Origin: Microcella frigidaquae | GTDB taxonomy: Bacteria > Actinomycetota > Actinomycetes > Actinomycetales > Microbacteriaceae | NCBI RefSeq assembly: GCF_014200395.1 | Contig: NZ_JACHBS010000001.1 | Coordinates: forward strand, 2,232,001 to 2,296,000 | DNA length: 64,000 nucleotides | Reading direction: 5' to 3' | Part shown: positions 1-7,706 of the stretch, in pieces | Position numbering within the stretch: the stretch's first letter is position 1 | Layout: the number at the start of each line of letters is the position of its first letter | Translations under genes and position numbers: made by a program | The notes under the pieces: model-generated | Databases searched by the model: none | Told to the model about the DNA's origin: nothing | The model's input: only the letters and a program-made list of their open reading frames with translations

Positions 1-897
1 ATCCTGCTGGCGGTGCTCACGGTCGTGACGCTCGTCGGCCGCCTCGTCGACGACCGCGAGCTCCTCGGCGTGAATCTGTGGGAGAAGCCGCTCAAATTCG
101 CGATCTCGGGAACGATCTACGCCATCACCTGGGCCTGGATCATCGGTCATTTCACGCGCTGGCAGCGCGCCGCCTGGTGGGCCGGCACGGTCATCGCCGT
201 GACCCTCGCGATCGAGCTCGTCGTCATCGTCGGCGCTTCCGTGGCGGGCATCACCAGCCACTTCAACGTCTCCACCCCGCTGTCGACCACGCTCTGGTCG
301 ATCATGGCCGCGGCCATCACGACGCTGTGGGTCGCGACCTTCGTCGCCGGCGTCGCCCTGTGGCGCAACCCCGGCGCCGATCCGGCGCGGCAGGCGGCGA
401 TCCGCACGGGCGTCGCGATCTCGCTGCTCGGCATGGGACTCGCCTTCCTCATGACCGGGCCGACCGCCGAGCAGCTCAACGACTTCCAGGGCATCGCGGG
501 CGCCCATGCGGTCGGCGTCGCCGATGGCGGGCCGGGCCTGCCCCTGCTCGGCTGGAGCACCCTCGGCGGCGACCTGCGCATCCCGCACTTCATCGGCATG
601 CACGCTCTGCAGGCTCTGCCGCTGCTCGCGCTGCTGCTCGAGTGGGGCGCTCGCCGGGGCATCATGCCGCTGCGCGATGCGCTCGTGCGGCGCGGGCTCG
701 TGCTGACCGGCGCCGGCGCGTATCTCGCCGTTGTCGGACTCGTGACCATGCAGGCCCTGCGCGGTCAGTCGATCGTGGCGCCGGATGCCCTCACTCTGTC
801 GCTCGGTGCCGCCATCGCCGCGGCCGCTGCGGCCGCCACGCTCGCGGTGCTCGCCGCGGGAGCGCGGCGCGGCCGCGCGCTGCTCGCGGCCGGCTAG
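1..897 (+). CDS. multi-pass membrane protein, 5'-partial
   Basis: The reading frame is open from the first base, so the true start lies upstream of the window; a GTG at 13 is only an internal candidate. The visible 298 residues contain about seven hydrophobic segments with short basic loops, which suggests an integral membrane protein. A loop with several Gly and Pro residues is followed by the conserved-looking string HFIGMHALQ. I do not recognise the family and assign no function. Its stop shares bases with the stop of the convergent metallo-hydrolase gene. Membrane location is well supported by composition; nothing in the neighbourhood indicates a role. Confidence 0.75.
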   Translation: MLLAVLTVVTLVGRLVDDRELLGVNLWEKPLKFAISGTIYAITWAWIIGHFTRWQRAAWWAGTVIAVTLAIELVVIVGASVAGITSHFNVSTPLSTTLWSIMAAAITTLWVATFVAGVALWRNPGADPARQAAIRTGVAISLLGMGLAFLMTGPTAEQLNDFQGIAGAHAVGVADGGPGLPLLGWSTLGGDLRIPHFIGMHALQALPLLALLLEWGARRGIMPLRDALVRRGLVLTGAGAYLAVVGLVTMQALRGQSIVAPDALTLSLGAAIAAAAAAATLAVLAAGARRGRALLAAG

Positions 898-1541
898 TCG
901 ATCGTGAGCGTGTCGCCCGCGACGAGGGGCACGAACTCCCCGCCGTGCTGCTCCGTCACCAGGCGGATGCGCGCGTTCGCCATCGCGTTGCCCGCATCGG
1001 AGTTCACGCGCTCGTGCGTCGGGAACGTGCGCAGGGGCGCGACGGCCTCGACGTAGTCCATGACCTCCGCGACCTTCAGCCAGGGCGCGCTGGCCGGCAC
1101 CGCGAGCACGGGCACGGGGCCCTCCTCGGCGGTGCGCGGGGGGACGGTGAACGAGTCGCCCGGGTAGTACAGCGCGCCGTTGACCATGACGCCGACGTTG
1201 TCGATGACCGGGATCGTGCGGTGGATGACGGCGTGCTGCCCGCCCGAGAAATCGAGGGTGAACGGCCCGGCGGTGCGCCGGTCGCCCGCCTCGACGACCT
1301 GCCACGGGTAGCTCGGGTGGGCGGCGGCGACCCCGGCCGGCGCGAACAGCGGCACGGTCTGATCGGCGAGCAGGCGATCGAGGTGCTCGGGGGTGACATG
1401 GTCGCCATGTTCGTGCGTGACCACGATGGCGGCCAGGTTCTCGACCGCGAACGGGGCGGTGAAGCTGCCGGGGTCGACGACCAGGGCGCTGCCCTCGTGC
1501 TCGATGACGAGGCAGGCGTGCTCGCGCTTGGTGACGATCAT
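894..1541 (-). CDS. MBL-fold metal-dependent hydrolase
   Basis: A 215-residue protein of the metallo-beta-lactamase fold. The metal-binding signature HEHGDH is at residues 43-48, preceded by VDPGSF (23-27), a layout typical of UlaG/YcjY-like small hydrolases that act on phosphoesters or lactones. The substrate is unknown. The frame stays open further upstream, but the start at 1541 is chosen because the ATG is 6 nt downstream of a TACAGT -10 box (complement of 1548-1553), the leaderless arrangement seen at many genes here, and because the upstream extension would run through the divergent csoR promoter. The gene ends against the convergent membrane-protein gene. Confidence 0.8.
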   Translation of the reverse strand: MIVTKREHACLVIEHEGSALVVDPGSFTAPFAVENLAAIVVTHEHGDHVTPEHLDRLLADQTVPLFAPAGVAAAHPSYPWQVVEAGDRRTAGPFTLDFSGGQHAVIHRTIPVIDNVGVMVNGALYYPGDSFTVPPRTAEEGPVPVLAVPASAPWLKVAEVMDYVEAVAPLRTFPTHERVNSDAGNAMANARIRLVTEQHGGEFVPLVAGDTLTID

Positions 1542-1587
1542 GGGCACACTGTACTCAGCGGTCCCTGGAGGATCGGCGCGAGCATCC

Positions 1588-1616
1588 TTGACCTGAATAC
1601 CCCCCGGGGGTATTAT
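1588..1616 (+). promoter_or_regulatory. csoR autoregulatory promoter and operator
   Basis: TTGACC (1588-1593), a 17-nt spacer and TATTAT (1611-1616) form a good sigma-70 type promoter. The spacer is filled by a perfect 9-bp inverted repeat, AATACCCCC-C-GGGGGTATT (1596-1614), which matches the G/C-tract palindromes bound by CsoR-family sensors. The ATG of the sensor gene is 6 nt past the -10 box, so the transcript is probably leaderless and a bound repressor would cover the promoter. Confidence 0.85.
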
Positions 1617-1622
1617 GGCCGC

Positions 1623-1904
1623 ATGATCGACGACATCAAGAAGCGCGCGCTGCACCGCTCGCGCATCCTGCAGGGCCAGCTGCGCGGCATCGAGAAGATG
1701 ATCGAGAACGACGAGTACTGCGTCGACATCATCACCCAGTCGCTCGCCGTGCAGAAGAGCCTCCGCAGCCTCAACAAGCTGCTCGTCGAGAACCACCTGC
1801 GCACCCACGTCAGCGACATGTTCGAGGCCGGCGGCGACGAGCGCGAGAAGGCGATGGCCGAGCTCATGGCCGTCTACGAGCTGCAGCAGAACCGCGGCAG
1901 CTGA
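1623..1904 (+). CDS. CsoR/RcnR-family metal-sensing repressor
   Basis: A 93-residue all-helical regulator of the CsoR/RcnR/FrmR family (DUF156). It starts MIDDIKKRAL and carries the family core with Cys33 in EYCVD and His58 in ENHLRTH. Copper CsoR has a second Cys four residues after that His; here the position is His62, giving a C-H-H pattern like nickel/cobalt RcnR, although an RcnR-type N-terminal His is absent. The effector may therefore not be Cu(I). It probably represses its own promoter through the overlapping palindrome. No metal transporter follows directly: the next gene, 40 nt downstream, is a lipid kinase. Confidence 0.88.
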   Translation: MIDDIKKRALHRSRILQGQLRGIEKMIENDEYCVDIITQSLAVQKSLRSLNKLLVENHLRTHVSDMFEAGGDEREKAMAELMAVYELQQNRGS

Positions 1905-1944
1905 CCCGCACGCTCGCGACCCTCCGGGGCGCGATAATCAGCGC

Positions 1945-2892
1945 ATGACATCGTCGTCGAAGCGCATCGTCGTGGCCATCAACCCCCATGCCTCCTTCGG
2001 TCGCGGACGCGAGGTCGGCCCGGCCGTCGTCACCACGCTCCGGGCCCTCGGCCACGACGTGACGAGCCTCATCGAGCCCGACTTCCTGCAGTTGCTCGAG
2101 GCCGCCCGCGAGGCCGTGCGCACGAAGCCCGACGCGCTCGTCGTGGTCGGCGGCGACGGCATGGTCAACCTCGGTGTGCTCGCGCTCGAGGGGTCCCGCG
2201 TGCCCCTCGGCCTTGTGCCGAGCGGCACCGGCAACGACATGGCGCGCGGGCTGGGCATCCCCGTCGGCGACACCGAGGCGGCGATCGCCCACCTCGTCGC
2301 CGCGCTCGACCGGCCGCCCCGGGTCATCGACGCCGGGTCGATCGGATTCGACCTCCTCGACGTGCCCGCCGACTCGGTCGAGGTCGGGCGCGGCGGTCGC
2401 GGTCGCTCGCGCTTCGCGTGCATCCTCTCGGCGGGGTTCGACGCGCTTGTCAACGAGCGCGCCAACCGCATGACGCGCCCGCGCGGGCGCAGCCGGTACA
2501 CGATCGCGCTGCTCATCGAGCTCGCCACGCTGCGCCCGATCGACTACACGCTGACCCTCGACGGGGTCGTGCATCACGAGAAGGCCCTGCTCGTCGCCGT
2601 CGCCAACAACCTCTCGTTCGGCGGCGGCATGAAGGTCGCCCCCGACGCGCAGCTCGACGACGGCCTCTTCGACGTGGTGCTCGTGCGACCGCTCGGCCGC
2701 CTCGCGTTCCTGCGCATCTACCCGCGCGTGTTCGCCGGCACCCACGTGACCGACCCGCGCGTCGTCGTGCACCGCGCGGCCGCGGTGCGGGTCGAGGCCG
2801 ACGGCGTCGTCGCCTACGCGGACGGCGAGCGGATCGCCCCGCTGCCGGTCGACATCAGCATGGATGCGGGCGGTCTGCGCGTCGTCGCCTGA
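1945..2892 (+). CDS. diacylglycerol/sphingosine kinase-family lipid kinase
   Basis: A 315-residue protein of the YegS/DgkB lipid kinase family, which phosphorylates diacylglycerol or related lipids at the membrane face. The nucleotide-binding string GGDGMVN (69-75) replaces the usual GGDGTxNE, and PSGTGND (92-98) is intact. The C-terminal half has the beta-rich domain expected of the family, including a DGxxxYADGE stretch near the end. The ATG is 6 nt after GATAAT (1933-1938), so it is probably leaderless and independent of the upstream sensor gene. tRNA-Glu follows in the same direction. The Met-for-Thr change in the first motif is mild and probably tolerated. Confidence 0.85.
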   Translation: MTSSSKRIVVAINPHASFGRGREVGPAVVTTLRALGHDVTSLIEPDFLQLLEAAREAVRTKPDALVVVGGDGMVNLGVLALEGSRVPLGLVPSGTGNDMARGLGIPVGDTEAAIAHLVAALDRPPRVIDAGSIGFDLLDVPADSVEVGRGGRGRSRFACILSAGFDALVNERANRMTRPRGRSRYTIALLIELATLRPIDYTLTLDGVVHHEKALLVAVANNLSFGGGMKVAPDAQLDDGLFDVVLVRPLGRLAFLRIYPRVFAGTHVTDPRVVVHRAAAVRVEADGVVAYADGERIAPLPVDISMDAGGLRVVA

Positions 2893-2919
2893 GGCGGTGC
2901 GCGCCCTCGTCGGCCGGTT

Positions 2920-2948
2920 TTGTCGGCGTGTGTCGGCTGTGGCATACT
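2920..2948 (+). promoter_or_regulatory. tRNA-Glu promoter
   Basis: TTGTCG (2920-2925), 17 nt, then CATACT (2943-2948) places a start site about 10 nt before the mature tRNA. Confidence 0.65.
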
Positions 2949-2965
2949 CGTGTGGTTGCCAACGC

Positions 2966-3041
2966 GGCCCCATCGTATAGCGGCCTAGTACGCCGCCCTC
3001 TCACGGCGGTAACGCGGGTTCGAATCCCGCTGGGGTCACCA
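2966..3041 (+). tRNA. tRNA-Glu (CTC)
   Basis: A complete cloverleaf. The acceptor GGCCCCA pairs with TGGGGTC (one G-U), the anticodon arm CCGCC/GGCGG encloses loop CTCTCAC with anticodon CTC, and the T-arm has GGTTCGAATCC. Discriminator A3038 is followed by an encoded CCA (3039-3041). It decodes GAG, the preferred Glu codon here. Confidence 0.97.
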
Positions 3042-3072
3042 GCGCTCCACACTGGAGCACGGCAGCACGAGA

Positions 3073-3100
3073 AGCCCTCGCACTCGCGGGGGCTTTCCTC
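3073..3100 (+). terminator. intrinsic terminator after tRNA-Glu
   Basis: A 9-bp stem AGCCCTCGC / GCGGGGGCT (one G-U) with loop ACTC, followed directly by TTTCCTC. It ends the tRNA transcript. Confidence 0.8.
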
Positions 3101-3186
3101 GTCTGTGCTGATAGGTCGCTATTCCCGCCGTTACGTCGCCGTTCCCGCCGCGACGACATGGTTTCGGCCGCCACTACGCTGGGGGC

Positions 3187-3573
3187 ATGACCCGGTTGCG
3201 CATCCTGACCACCGCCGCTCTCGTCCTGACGCTGCTGGTCGGCACCACGGGCTGCGCGCAGGTCGCCGAGGTGCTCAACCCGTCGACCGGTGAGGAGCTC
3301 GTCGGCACCAGCTGGTCGGGCACCGACAGCGACGGCGACGAGTGGGGCTTCGAGTTCCAGAGCGGCGGCGGGGTCGCCCTGACCTTCAACGGCGACGAGT
3401 TCGACGACGACAGCGACGTCTGGAAGGTCGAGGACGGCGTGATCGCCATCGGCATCGCCTTCGAGACCGGGGTCGCCACCCTCACCGGCCCCTACTTCCG
3501 CGACACCACGGTGATCGAGCTGGAGGGCGAGCAGGGCGACGTGACCTGGACGCTCACCATCGAGAAGGACTAG
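3187..3573 (+). CDS. small secreted lipoprotein, function unknown
   Basis: A 128-residue protein with a lipoprotein signal peptide: basic MTRLR, hydrophobic core and a lipobox ending in Cys23 (VGTTGC). The mature part is very acidic (several Asp/Glu runs) and contains GTSWSGTDSDGDEWGF, resembling small beta-rich lipoproteins of actinobacteria. No enzyme motif is visible. ATG lies 6 nt after TACGCT (3175-3180), so a leaderless start is likely. It is monocistronic between the tRNA terminator and terC. Export and lipidation are well supported; the role is unknown. Confidence 0.75.
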   Translation: MTRLRILTTAALVLTLLVGTTGCAQVAEVLNPSTGEELVGTSWSGTDSDGDEWGFEFQSGGGVALTFNGDEFDDDSDVWKVEDGVIAIGIAFETGVATLTGPYFRDTTVIELEGEQGDVTWTLTIEKD

Positions 3574-3636
3574 CTCTCCGACGGGGGTCGGGCGGCGCGA
3601 GGGTAGACTCGCCGGGCATCCTCCTGAAAGGCTTCC

Positions 3637-4752
3637 GTGAGCGACTTCGTCATCCCCGCCTGGTTCGAGATCGGCTCCCTGGTCGTCCTCACCATCATCC
3701 TCATCGCCGACCTGCTCCTGGTCGTGCGTCGTCCGCACGTGCCGAGCCCGAAGGAGTCGGGACTCTGGGTCGCGTTCTACGTGACGCTCGCCCTCATCTT
3801 CGCCGGCCTCATGTACACCATCGTCGGGGCGCAGGCGGGCGGTGAGTTCCTCGCCGGCTGGCTGACCGAGTACAGCCTCTCGATCGACAACCTCTTCGTC
3901 TTCGTCATCATCATGGCCCAGTTCGCGGTGCCCAAGAAGATGCAGCAGGAGGTGCTGATGATCGGCATCATCCTGGCGCTGATCTTCCGCGGCATCTTCA
4001 TCCTGCTCGGGGCCGCTCTCATCGAGAACTTCTCCTGGATCTTCTACATCTTCGGGCTCTTCCTCCTCATCACCGCCGGTCAGCAGGCCTTCAGCGGTCG
4101 GGAGGACGACGAGGAGCGCGAGAACGCCCTCATCCGCTTCCTGCGGCGGCGCATCGCGATCACCGACGAGTACAACGGCATGAAGCTGCGCACCACCGTC
4201 GACGGCACGCGGGTCTTCACTCCGCTGCTCATCGTGCTCATCGCGATCGGCACCACCGACCTGATCTTCGCCCTCGACTCGATCCCGGCGATCTTCGGCA
4301 TCACGCAGAGTCCGTTCATCGTCTTCACCGCGAACGTCTTCGCCCTCATGGGCCTGCGTCAGCTGTATTTCCTGCTCGGCCACCTCGTCGACAAGCTCGA
4401 GTACCTCAAGTACGGCATCGCGTTCATCCTCGCCTTCATCGGCGTGAAGCTGATCTTCCACGCCATGCACGAGAACGAGCTGCCCTTCATCAACGGCGGC
4501 GAGTACATCGAGTGGGTGCCGGTCATCGATACGGTGACCTCGCTGCTCGTCATCGTGGCCGCGATGACCGTGGCCGTCGTCGCGAGCCTCGTCAAGCTGC
4601 GCATCGAGCACCGCTACGTGCCGACCGCGCTCACCGCGCCGGTCGCCGACGACGACGAGACGACGGCGACGGTGGCCGCCGGTGCTACGGCACCCACCGC
4701 CACCTCAGCCACCGACGGTGCGGCCGAGCAGGAGACCGGCGACCGGCCGTGA
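3637..4752 (+). CDS. TerC/Alx-family membrane protein
   Basis: A 371-residue integral membrane protein of the TerC family (Alx/YceF type), implicated in manganese export or metal homeostasis and in tellurite resistance operons. Seven to nine membrane spans are visible, with acidic residues inside them in SIDNLFVF and FALDSIPAI, the family's metal-binding helices. The last 50 residues form a low-complexity Ala/Thr/Asp tail. A GTG start at 3637 is preceded by GAAAGG (3625-3630), and TAGACT (3604-3609) is a plausible -10 box. The stop overlaps the start of the LOG-family gene (GTGA), so the two are probably translationally coupled. Confidence 0.9.
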   Translation: MSDFVIPAWFEIGSLVVLTIILIADLLLVVRRPHVPSPKESGLWVAFYVTLALIFAGLMYTIVGAQAGGEFLAGWLTEYSLSIDNLFVFVIIMAQFAVPKKMQQEVLMIGIILALIFRGIFILLGAALIENFSWIFYIFGLFLLITAGQQAFSGREDDEERENALIRFLRRRIAITDEYNGMKLRTTVDGTRVFTPLLIVLIAIGTTDLIFALDSIPAIFGITQSPFIVFTANVFALMGLRQLYFLLGHLVDKLEYLKYGIAFILAFIGVKLIFHAMHENELPFINGGEYIEWVPVIDTVTSLLVIVAAMTVAVVASLVKLRIEHRYVPTALTAPVADDDETTATVAAGATAPTATSATDGAAEQETGDRP

Positions 4753-5450
4753 TCCCGCACCCGACCGAGGAGCAGTTCCTCGCCGGCCGCACCTCGGCCG
4801 ACGAGAGCCGCGAGTGGGTCGACAGTGTCGAGCACGAGTTCGAGCACGCCTTCGCCACGCTCAACGGGCTGCGGTCCGGGGTCTCCGTGTTCGGCTCCGC
4901 GCGCATCGCGCCCGACCACCCGTGGTACGCGCTGGGCGTCGAGGTGGGGCGGCGCATCGCCGAGGCCGGGTACCCGGTCATCACCGGGGGAGGGCCCGGT
5001 CTGATGCAGGCGGCCAACCGCGGCGCCGCATCCGTCGGAGGACGCTCGATCGGCCTCGCCATCGAGCTGCCGCGGGAGGAGGAGCCCAACCCCTACGCCG
5101 ACACCGTCGTGCCGTTCGAGCACTTCTTCGTGCGCAAGACCGTGTTCGTGCGGTACTCGTGCGCGTTCGTCGCCCTCCCGGGCGGCTTCGGCACTCTCGA
5201 CGAGCTGTTCGAGGCGCTCACCCTCATCCAGACCGACAAGCTGCACGACTTCCCCGTGATCCTCGTCGGCACCGCGTTCTGGGGCCCCGTCGCCGAGTGG
5301 CTGCGCACGACCCTGGTCGACGCGGGCACGATCTCTCCGCACGACCTCGACCTGCTCACCGTCACCGACGATCTCGACGAGATGCTCCGGGTGATCCGCG
5401 CGTGCGTCGAGTGCCACACCCCGCCGCCTGGCGGCGTCGTGCCCCGGTGA
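4749..5450 (+). CDS. LOG-family (TIGR00730) Rossmann-fold protein
   Basis: A 233-residue lysine decarboxylase-like / LOG protein, related to cytokinin riboside 5'-monophosphate phosphoribohydrolases that cleave N6-modified AMP to the free base. GGGPGLM and PGGFGTLDE (144-152) are the family signatures for phosphate and catalytic Glu. The GTG start at 4749 overlaps the terC stop, and this start, rather than the long upstream open frame, gives the usual family length. Its C-terminus carries CVECHTPPPGG. The natural substrate in this organism is not known. Confidence 0.88.
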   Translation: MIPHPTEEQFLAGRTSADESREWVDSVEHEFEHAFATLNGLRSGVSVFGSARIAPDHPWYALGVEVGRRIAEAGYPVITGGGPGLMQAANRGAASVGGRSIGLAIELPREEEPNPYADTVVPFEHFFVRKTVFVRYSCAFVALPGGFGTLDELFEALTLIQTDKLHDFPVILVGTAFWGPVAEWLRTTLVDAGTISPHDLDLLTVTDDLDEMLRVIRACVECHTPPPGGVVPR

Positions 5451-5587
5451 TAGCCTGAACCGCATGCAGCGTGAGCGGCGGGACCTCCTTCGTCGCCGCG
5501 GCGAGTCCTGATCACCCCAGGTCGCATCCTCGCCGCGGTGTTCCGACGCGGCCGCTCCGACGTGAACGTACGAAGGGTGATTTCCCC
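5451..5587 (+). promoter_or_regulatory. leuC leader with possible attenuator
   Basis: TAGCCT (5451-5456) is a -10 box 7 nt before a short ORF. Downstream, CCGCGGCGAG (5496-5505) pairs perfectly with CTCGCCGCGG (5529-5538). CCTTCGT (5487-5493), which contains most of the two Leu codons of the short ORF, is complementary to ACGAAGG (5570-5576), the Shine-Dalgarno region of leuC. The two pairings partly compete, so ribosome position on the Leu codons could decide whether the leuC ribosome site is free. Confidence 0.5.
5464..5511 (+). CDS. putative leaderless leader peptide (15 aa) of leuCD
   Basis: ATG at 5464 opens a 15-codon frame, [15 protein letters not shown], ending at TGA 5509-5511. It follows a -10 box by 7 nt, like the leaderless genes in this window, and stops 76 nt before leuC. 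Two adjacent Leu codons (CTC CTT) sit in the stretch complementary to the leuC Shine-Dalgarno sequence. Actinobacterial leuA and ilvB genes are known to use leader-peptide attenuation. Only two Leu codons are present, and Arg is commoner, so arginine or general translation status could be sensed instead. No protein evidence exists; the call rests on position and complementarity. Confidence 0.4.
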   Translation: MQRERRDLLRRRGES

Positions 5588-7072
5588 ATGACAGACAGCT
5601 CCTCCGCCGCCCCGCGCCCCCGCACCCTCGCTGAGAAGGTGTGGGACGCCCACGTGGTGACCAAGGGCCAGAACGGCGAGCCCGACCTCATCTACATCGA
5701 CCTGCACCTGGTGCACGAGGTCACGAGCCCGCAGGCCTTCGACGGTCTGCGGATGGCCGGCCGCCCCGTGCGCCGCCCCGACCTCACCATCGCGACCGAA
5801 GACCACAACACCCCCACGCTGGCGATCGACAAGCCGATCGCCGAGCCGACCAGCCGCAAGCAGATCGAGACCCTGCGCGCGAACTGCGCCGAGTTCGGGG
5901 TGCGCCTGCACTCGCTGGGCGACATCGAGCAGGGCATCGTGCACGTCGTCGGTCCGCAGCTGGGCCTCACCATGCCGGGCATCACGGTCGTCTGCGGCGA
6001 CTCGCACACGAGCACGCACGGCGCCTTCGGGGCGATGGCCTTCGGCATCGGCACGAGCGAGGTCGAGCACGTGCTCGCCACGCAGACCCTGCCGCTCAAG
6101 CCGTTCAAGACCATGGCCATCACCGTGGAGGGCGAGCTCAAGCCCGGGGTCACCGCGAAGGACATCATCCTCGCGGTCATCGCGAAGATCGGCACCGGCG
6201 GCGGGCAGGGCTATGTGCTCGAGTACCGCGGATCGGCCATCCGCTCGCTGTCGATGGACGGCCGCATGACGATCTGCAACATGTCGATCGAGGCGGGCGC
6301 CCGCGCCGGCATGGTCGCGCCCGACGAGACCACCTTCGCGTACCTCAAGGGCCGCGCCCACGCGCCGCAGGGCGCCGACTGGGATGCCGCCGTCGAATAC
6401 TGGCGCACCCTCGCGACCGATGACGACGCCGTGTTCGATGCCGAGGTGTTCCTCGACGCGAACGAGCTCGAGCCCTTCGTCACCTGGGGCACCAACCCGG
6501 GCCAGGGCATCTCGCTCAGCCAGACGGTGCCCGACCCGGCGACGATCGTCGACCCGAACGAGCGGGCCGCGGCTGAGCGCGCGCTCGAGTACATGGACCT
6601 CACGCCGGGCACCCCGATGAAGGAGATCCCGGTCGACGTGGTCTTCATGGGCTCGTGCACGAACAGCCGGCTCGACGACCTGCGCGCCTTCGCCTCGATC
6701 ATCAAGGGCAAGAAGAAAGCCGAGGGCGTCGACGTCATCGTGGTCCCCGGCTCGGCGCGCGTGCGCATCGAGGCCGAGGCCGAGGGCATCGACAAGGTGG
6801 TCGAGGAGTTCGGCGGCGAGTGGCGCTTCGCCGGCTGCTCGATGTGCCTCGGCATGAACCCCGACCAGCTGCAGCCGGGCCAGCGCTCGGCATCGACGAG
6901 CAACCGCAACTTCGAGGGCCGGCAGGGCAAGGGCGGGCGCACGCATCTCGTCAGCCCGCTCGTTGCCGCCGCCACCGCTGTGCGCGGCACGCTGTCGAGC
7001 GTCGCCGATCTCGTGGCCGATGGCCATGAGGTGGATGCCCGCTACGTCTCGATCGAAGGGGCCACGGTCTAA
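5588..7072 (+). CDS. leuC: 3-isopropylmalate dehydratase large subunit
   Basis: A 494-residue LeuC, which with LeuD isomerises 2- to 3-isopropylmalate in leucine synthesis. The [4Fe-4S] ligands Cys357 (GSCTNSR), Cys417 and Cys420 (CSMCLGMN) are present, as are the aconitase-family strings [12 protein letters not shown] and [14 protein letters not shown]. The start at ATG 5588 follows AAGGG (5573-5577) and gives the N-terminus [24 protein letters not shown]; an upstream in-frame extension would run through the leader and is rejected. leuD starts 2 nt after the stop. Confidence 0.97.
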   Translation: MTDSSSAAPRPRTLAEKVWDAHVVTKGQNGEPDLIYIDLHLVHEVTSPQAFDGLRMAGRPVRRPDLTIATEDHNTPTLAIDKPIAEPTSRKQIETLRANCAEFGVRLHSLGDIEQGIVHVVGPQLGLTMPGITVVCGDSHTSTHGAFGAMAFGIGTSEVEHVLATQTLPLKPFKTMAITVEGELKPGVTAKDIILAVIAKIGTGGGQGYVLEYRGSAIRSLSMDGRMTICNMSIEAGARAGMVAPDETTFAYLKGRAHAPQGADWDAAVEYWRTLATDDDAVFDAEVFLDANELEPFVTWGTNPGQGISLSQTVPDPATIVDPNERAAAERALEYMDLTPGTPMKEIPVDVVFMGSCTNSRLDDLRAFASIIKGKKKAEGVDVIVVPGSARVRIEAEAEGIDKVVEEFGGEWRFAGCSMCLGMNPDQLQPGQRSASTSNRNFEGRQGKGGRTHLVSPLVAAATAVRGTLSSVADLVADGHEVDARYVSIEGATV

Positions 7073-7074
7073 CC

Positions 7075-7671
7075 ATGGAGAAGGTCAGCACGATCACGGG
7101 CGTCGCGGTGCCGTTCCGCCGCAGCAACGTCGACACCGACCAGATCATCCCCGCCGTCTTCCTCAAGCGGGTCACGAAGACCGGATACGACGACGCGCTG
7201 TTCTCGGCGTGGCGGCAGGACCCGGAGTTCATCCTCAACCAGCCCGCCTACGCGAACCCGTGCATCCTCATCGCCGGGCCGGACTTCGGCACCGGCTCGA
7301 GCCGCGAGCACGCGGTCTGGGCCCTGCGCGACTTCGGCTTCCGGGCCGTGATCAGCCCGAAGTTCGCCGACATCTTCCGCGGCAACGCCGGCAAGCAGGG
7401 TCTGCTCACCGGGGTCGTCGACGAGCCCACCGTCGAGCGACTGTGGGCCGCGCTCGAGGCGAGCCCGGGCATGGAGGCGACCGTCGACCTCGAGGCCCGC
7501 ACCGTCACCGTCGGGAATGTCTCGGTGCCGTTCGAGATTGATGACTACACGCGCTGGCGCCTCCTCGAGGGTCTCGACGACATCGGCCTGACGCTGCGCG
7601 ACGAGCAGGCCATCACCGACTTCGAGTCGCGCCGCGAGGCCTGGCGCCCCACCACCCTCCCCGCTCGCTGA
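7075..7671 (+). CDS. leuD: 3-isopropylmalate dehydratase small subunit
   Basis: A 198-residue LeuD, the swivelling small subunit of isopropylmalate isomerase. It carries [20 protein letters not shown] at the N-terminus and the substrate-specificity loop [17 protein letters not shown]. It starts 2 nt after the leuC stop, so the pair is translationally coupled. Length matches the family. The next gene, murA, starts 35 nt later behind its own GAGGTC ribosome site and may be in the same transcript. Confidence 0.97.
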   Translation: MEKVSTITGVAVPFRRSNVDTDQIIPAVFLKRVTKTGYDDALFSAWRQDPEFILNQPAYANPCILIAGPDFGTGSSREHAVWALRDFGFRAVISPKFADIFRGNAGKQGLLTGVVDEPTVERLWAALEASPGMEATVDLEARTVTVGNVSVPFEIDDYTRWRLLEGLDDIGLTLRDEQAITDFESRREAWRPTTLPAR

Positions 7672-7706
7672 GGGGCGAGACCGACACCACCACCTGAGGT
7701 CAACCC

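Noticed and set aside
1542..1808. An upstream extension of the metallo-hydrolase frame
   Set aside because: It would overlap the csoR promoter and coding region; the start with a -10 box 6 nt before it is preferred.
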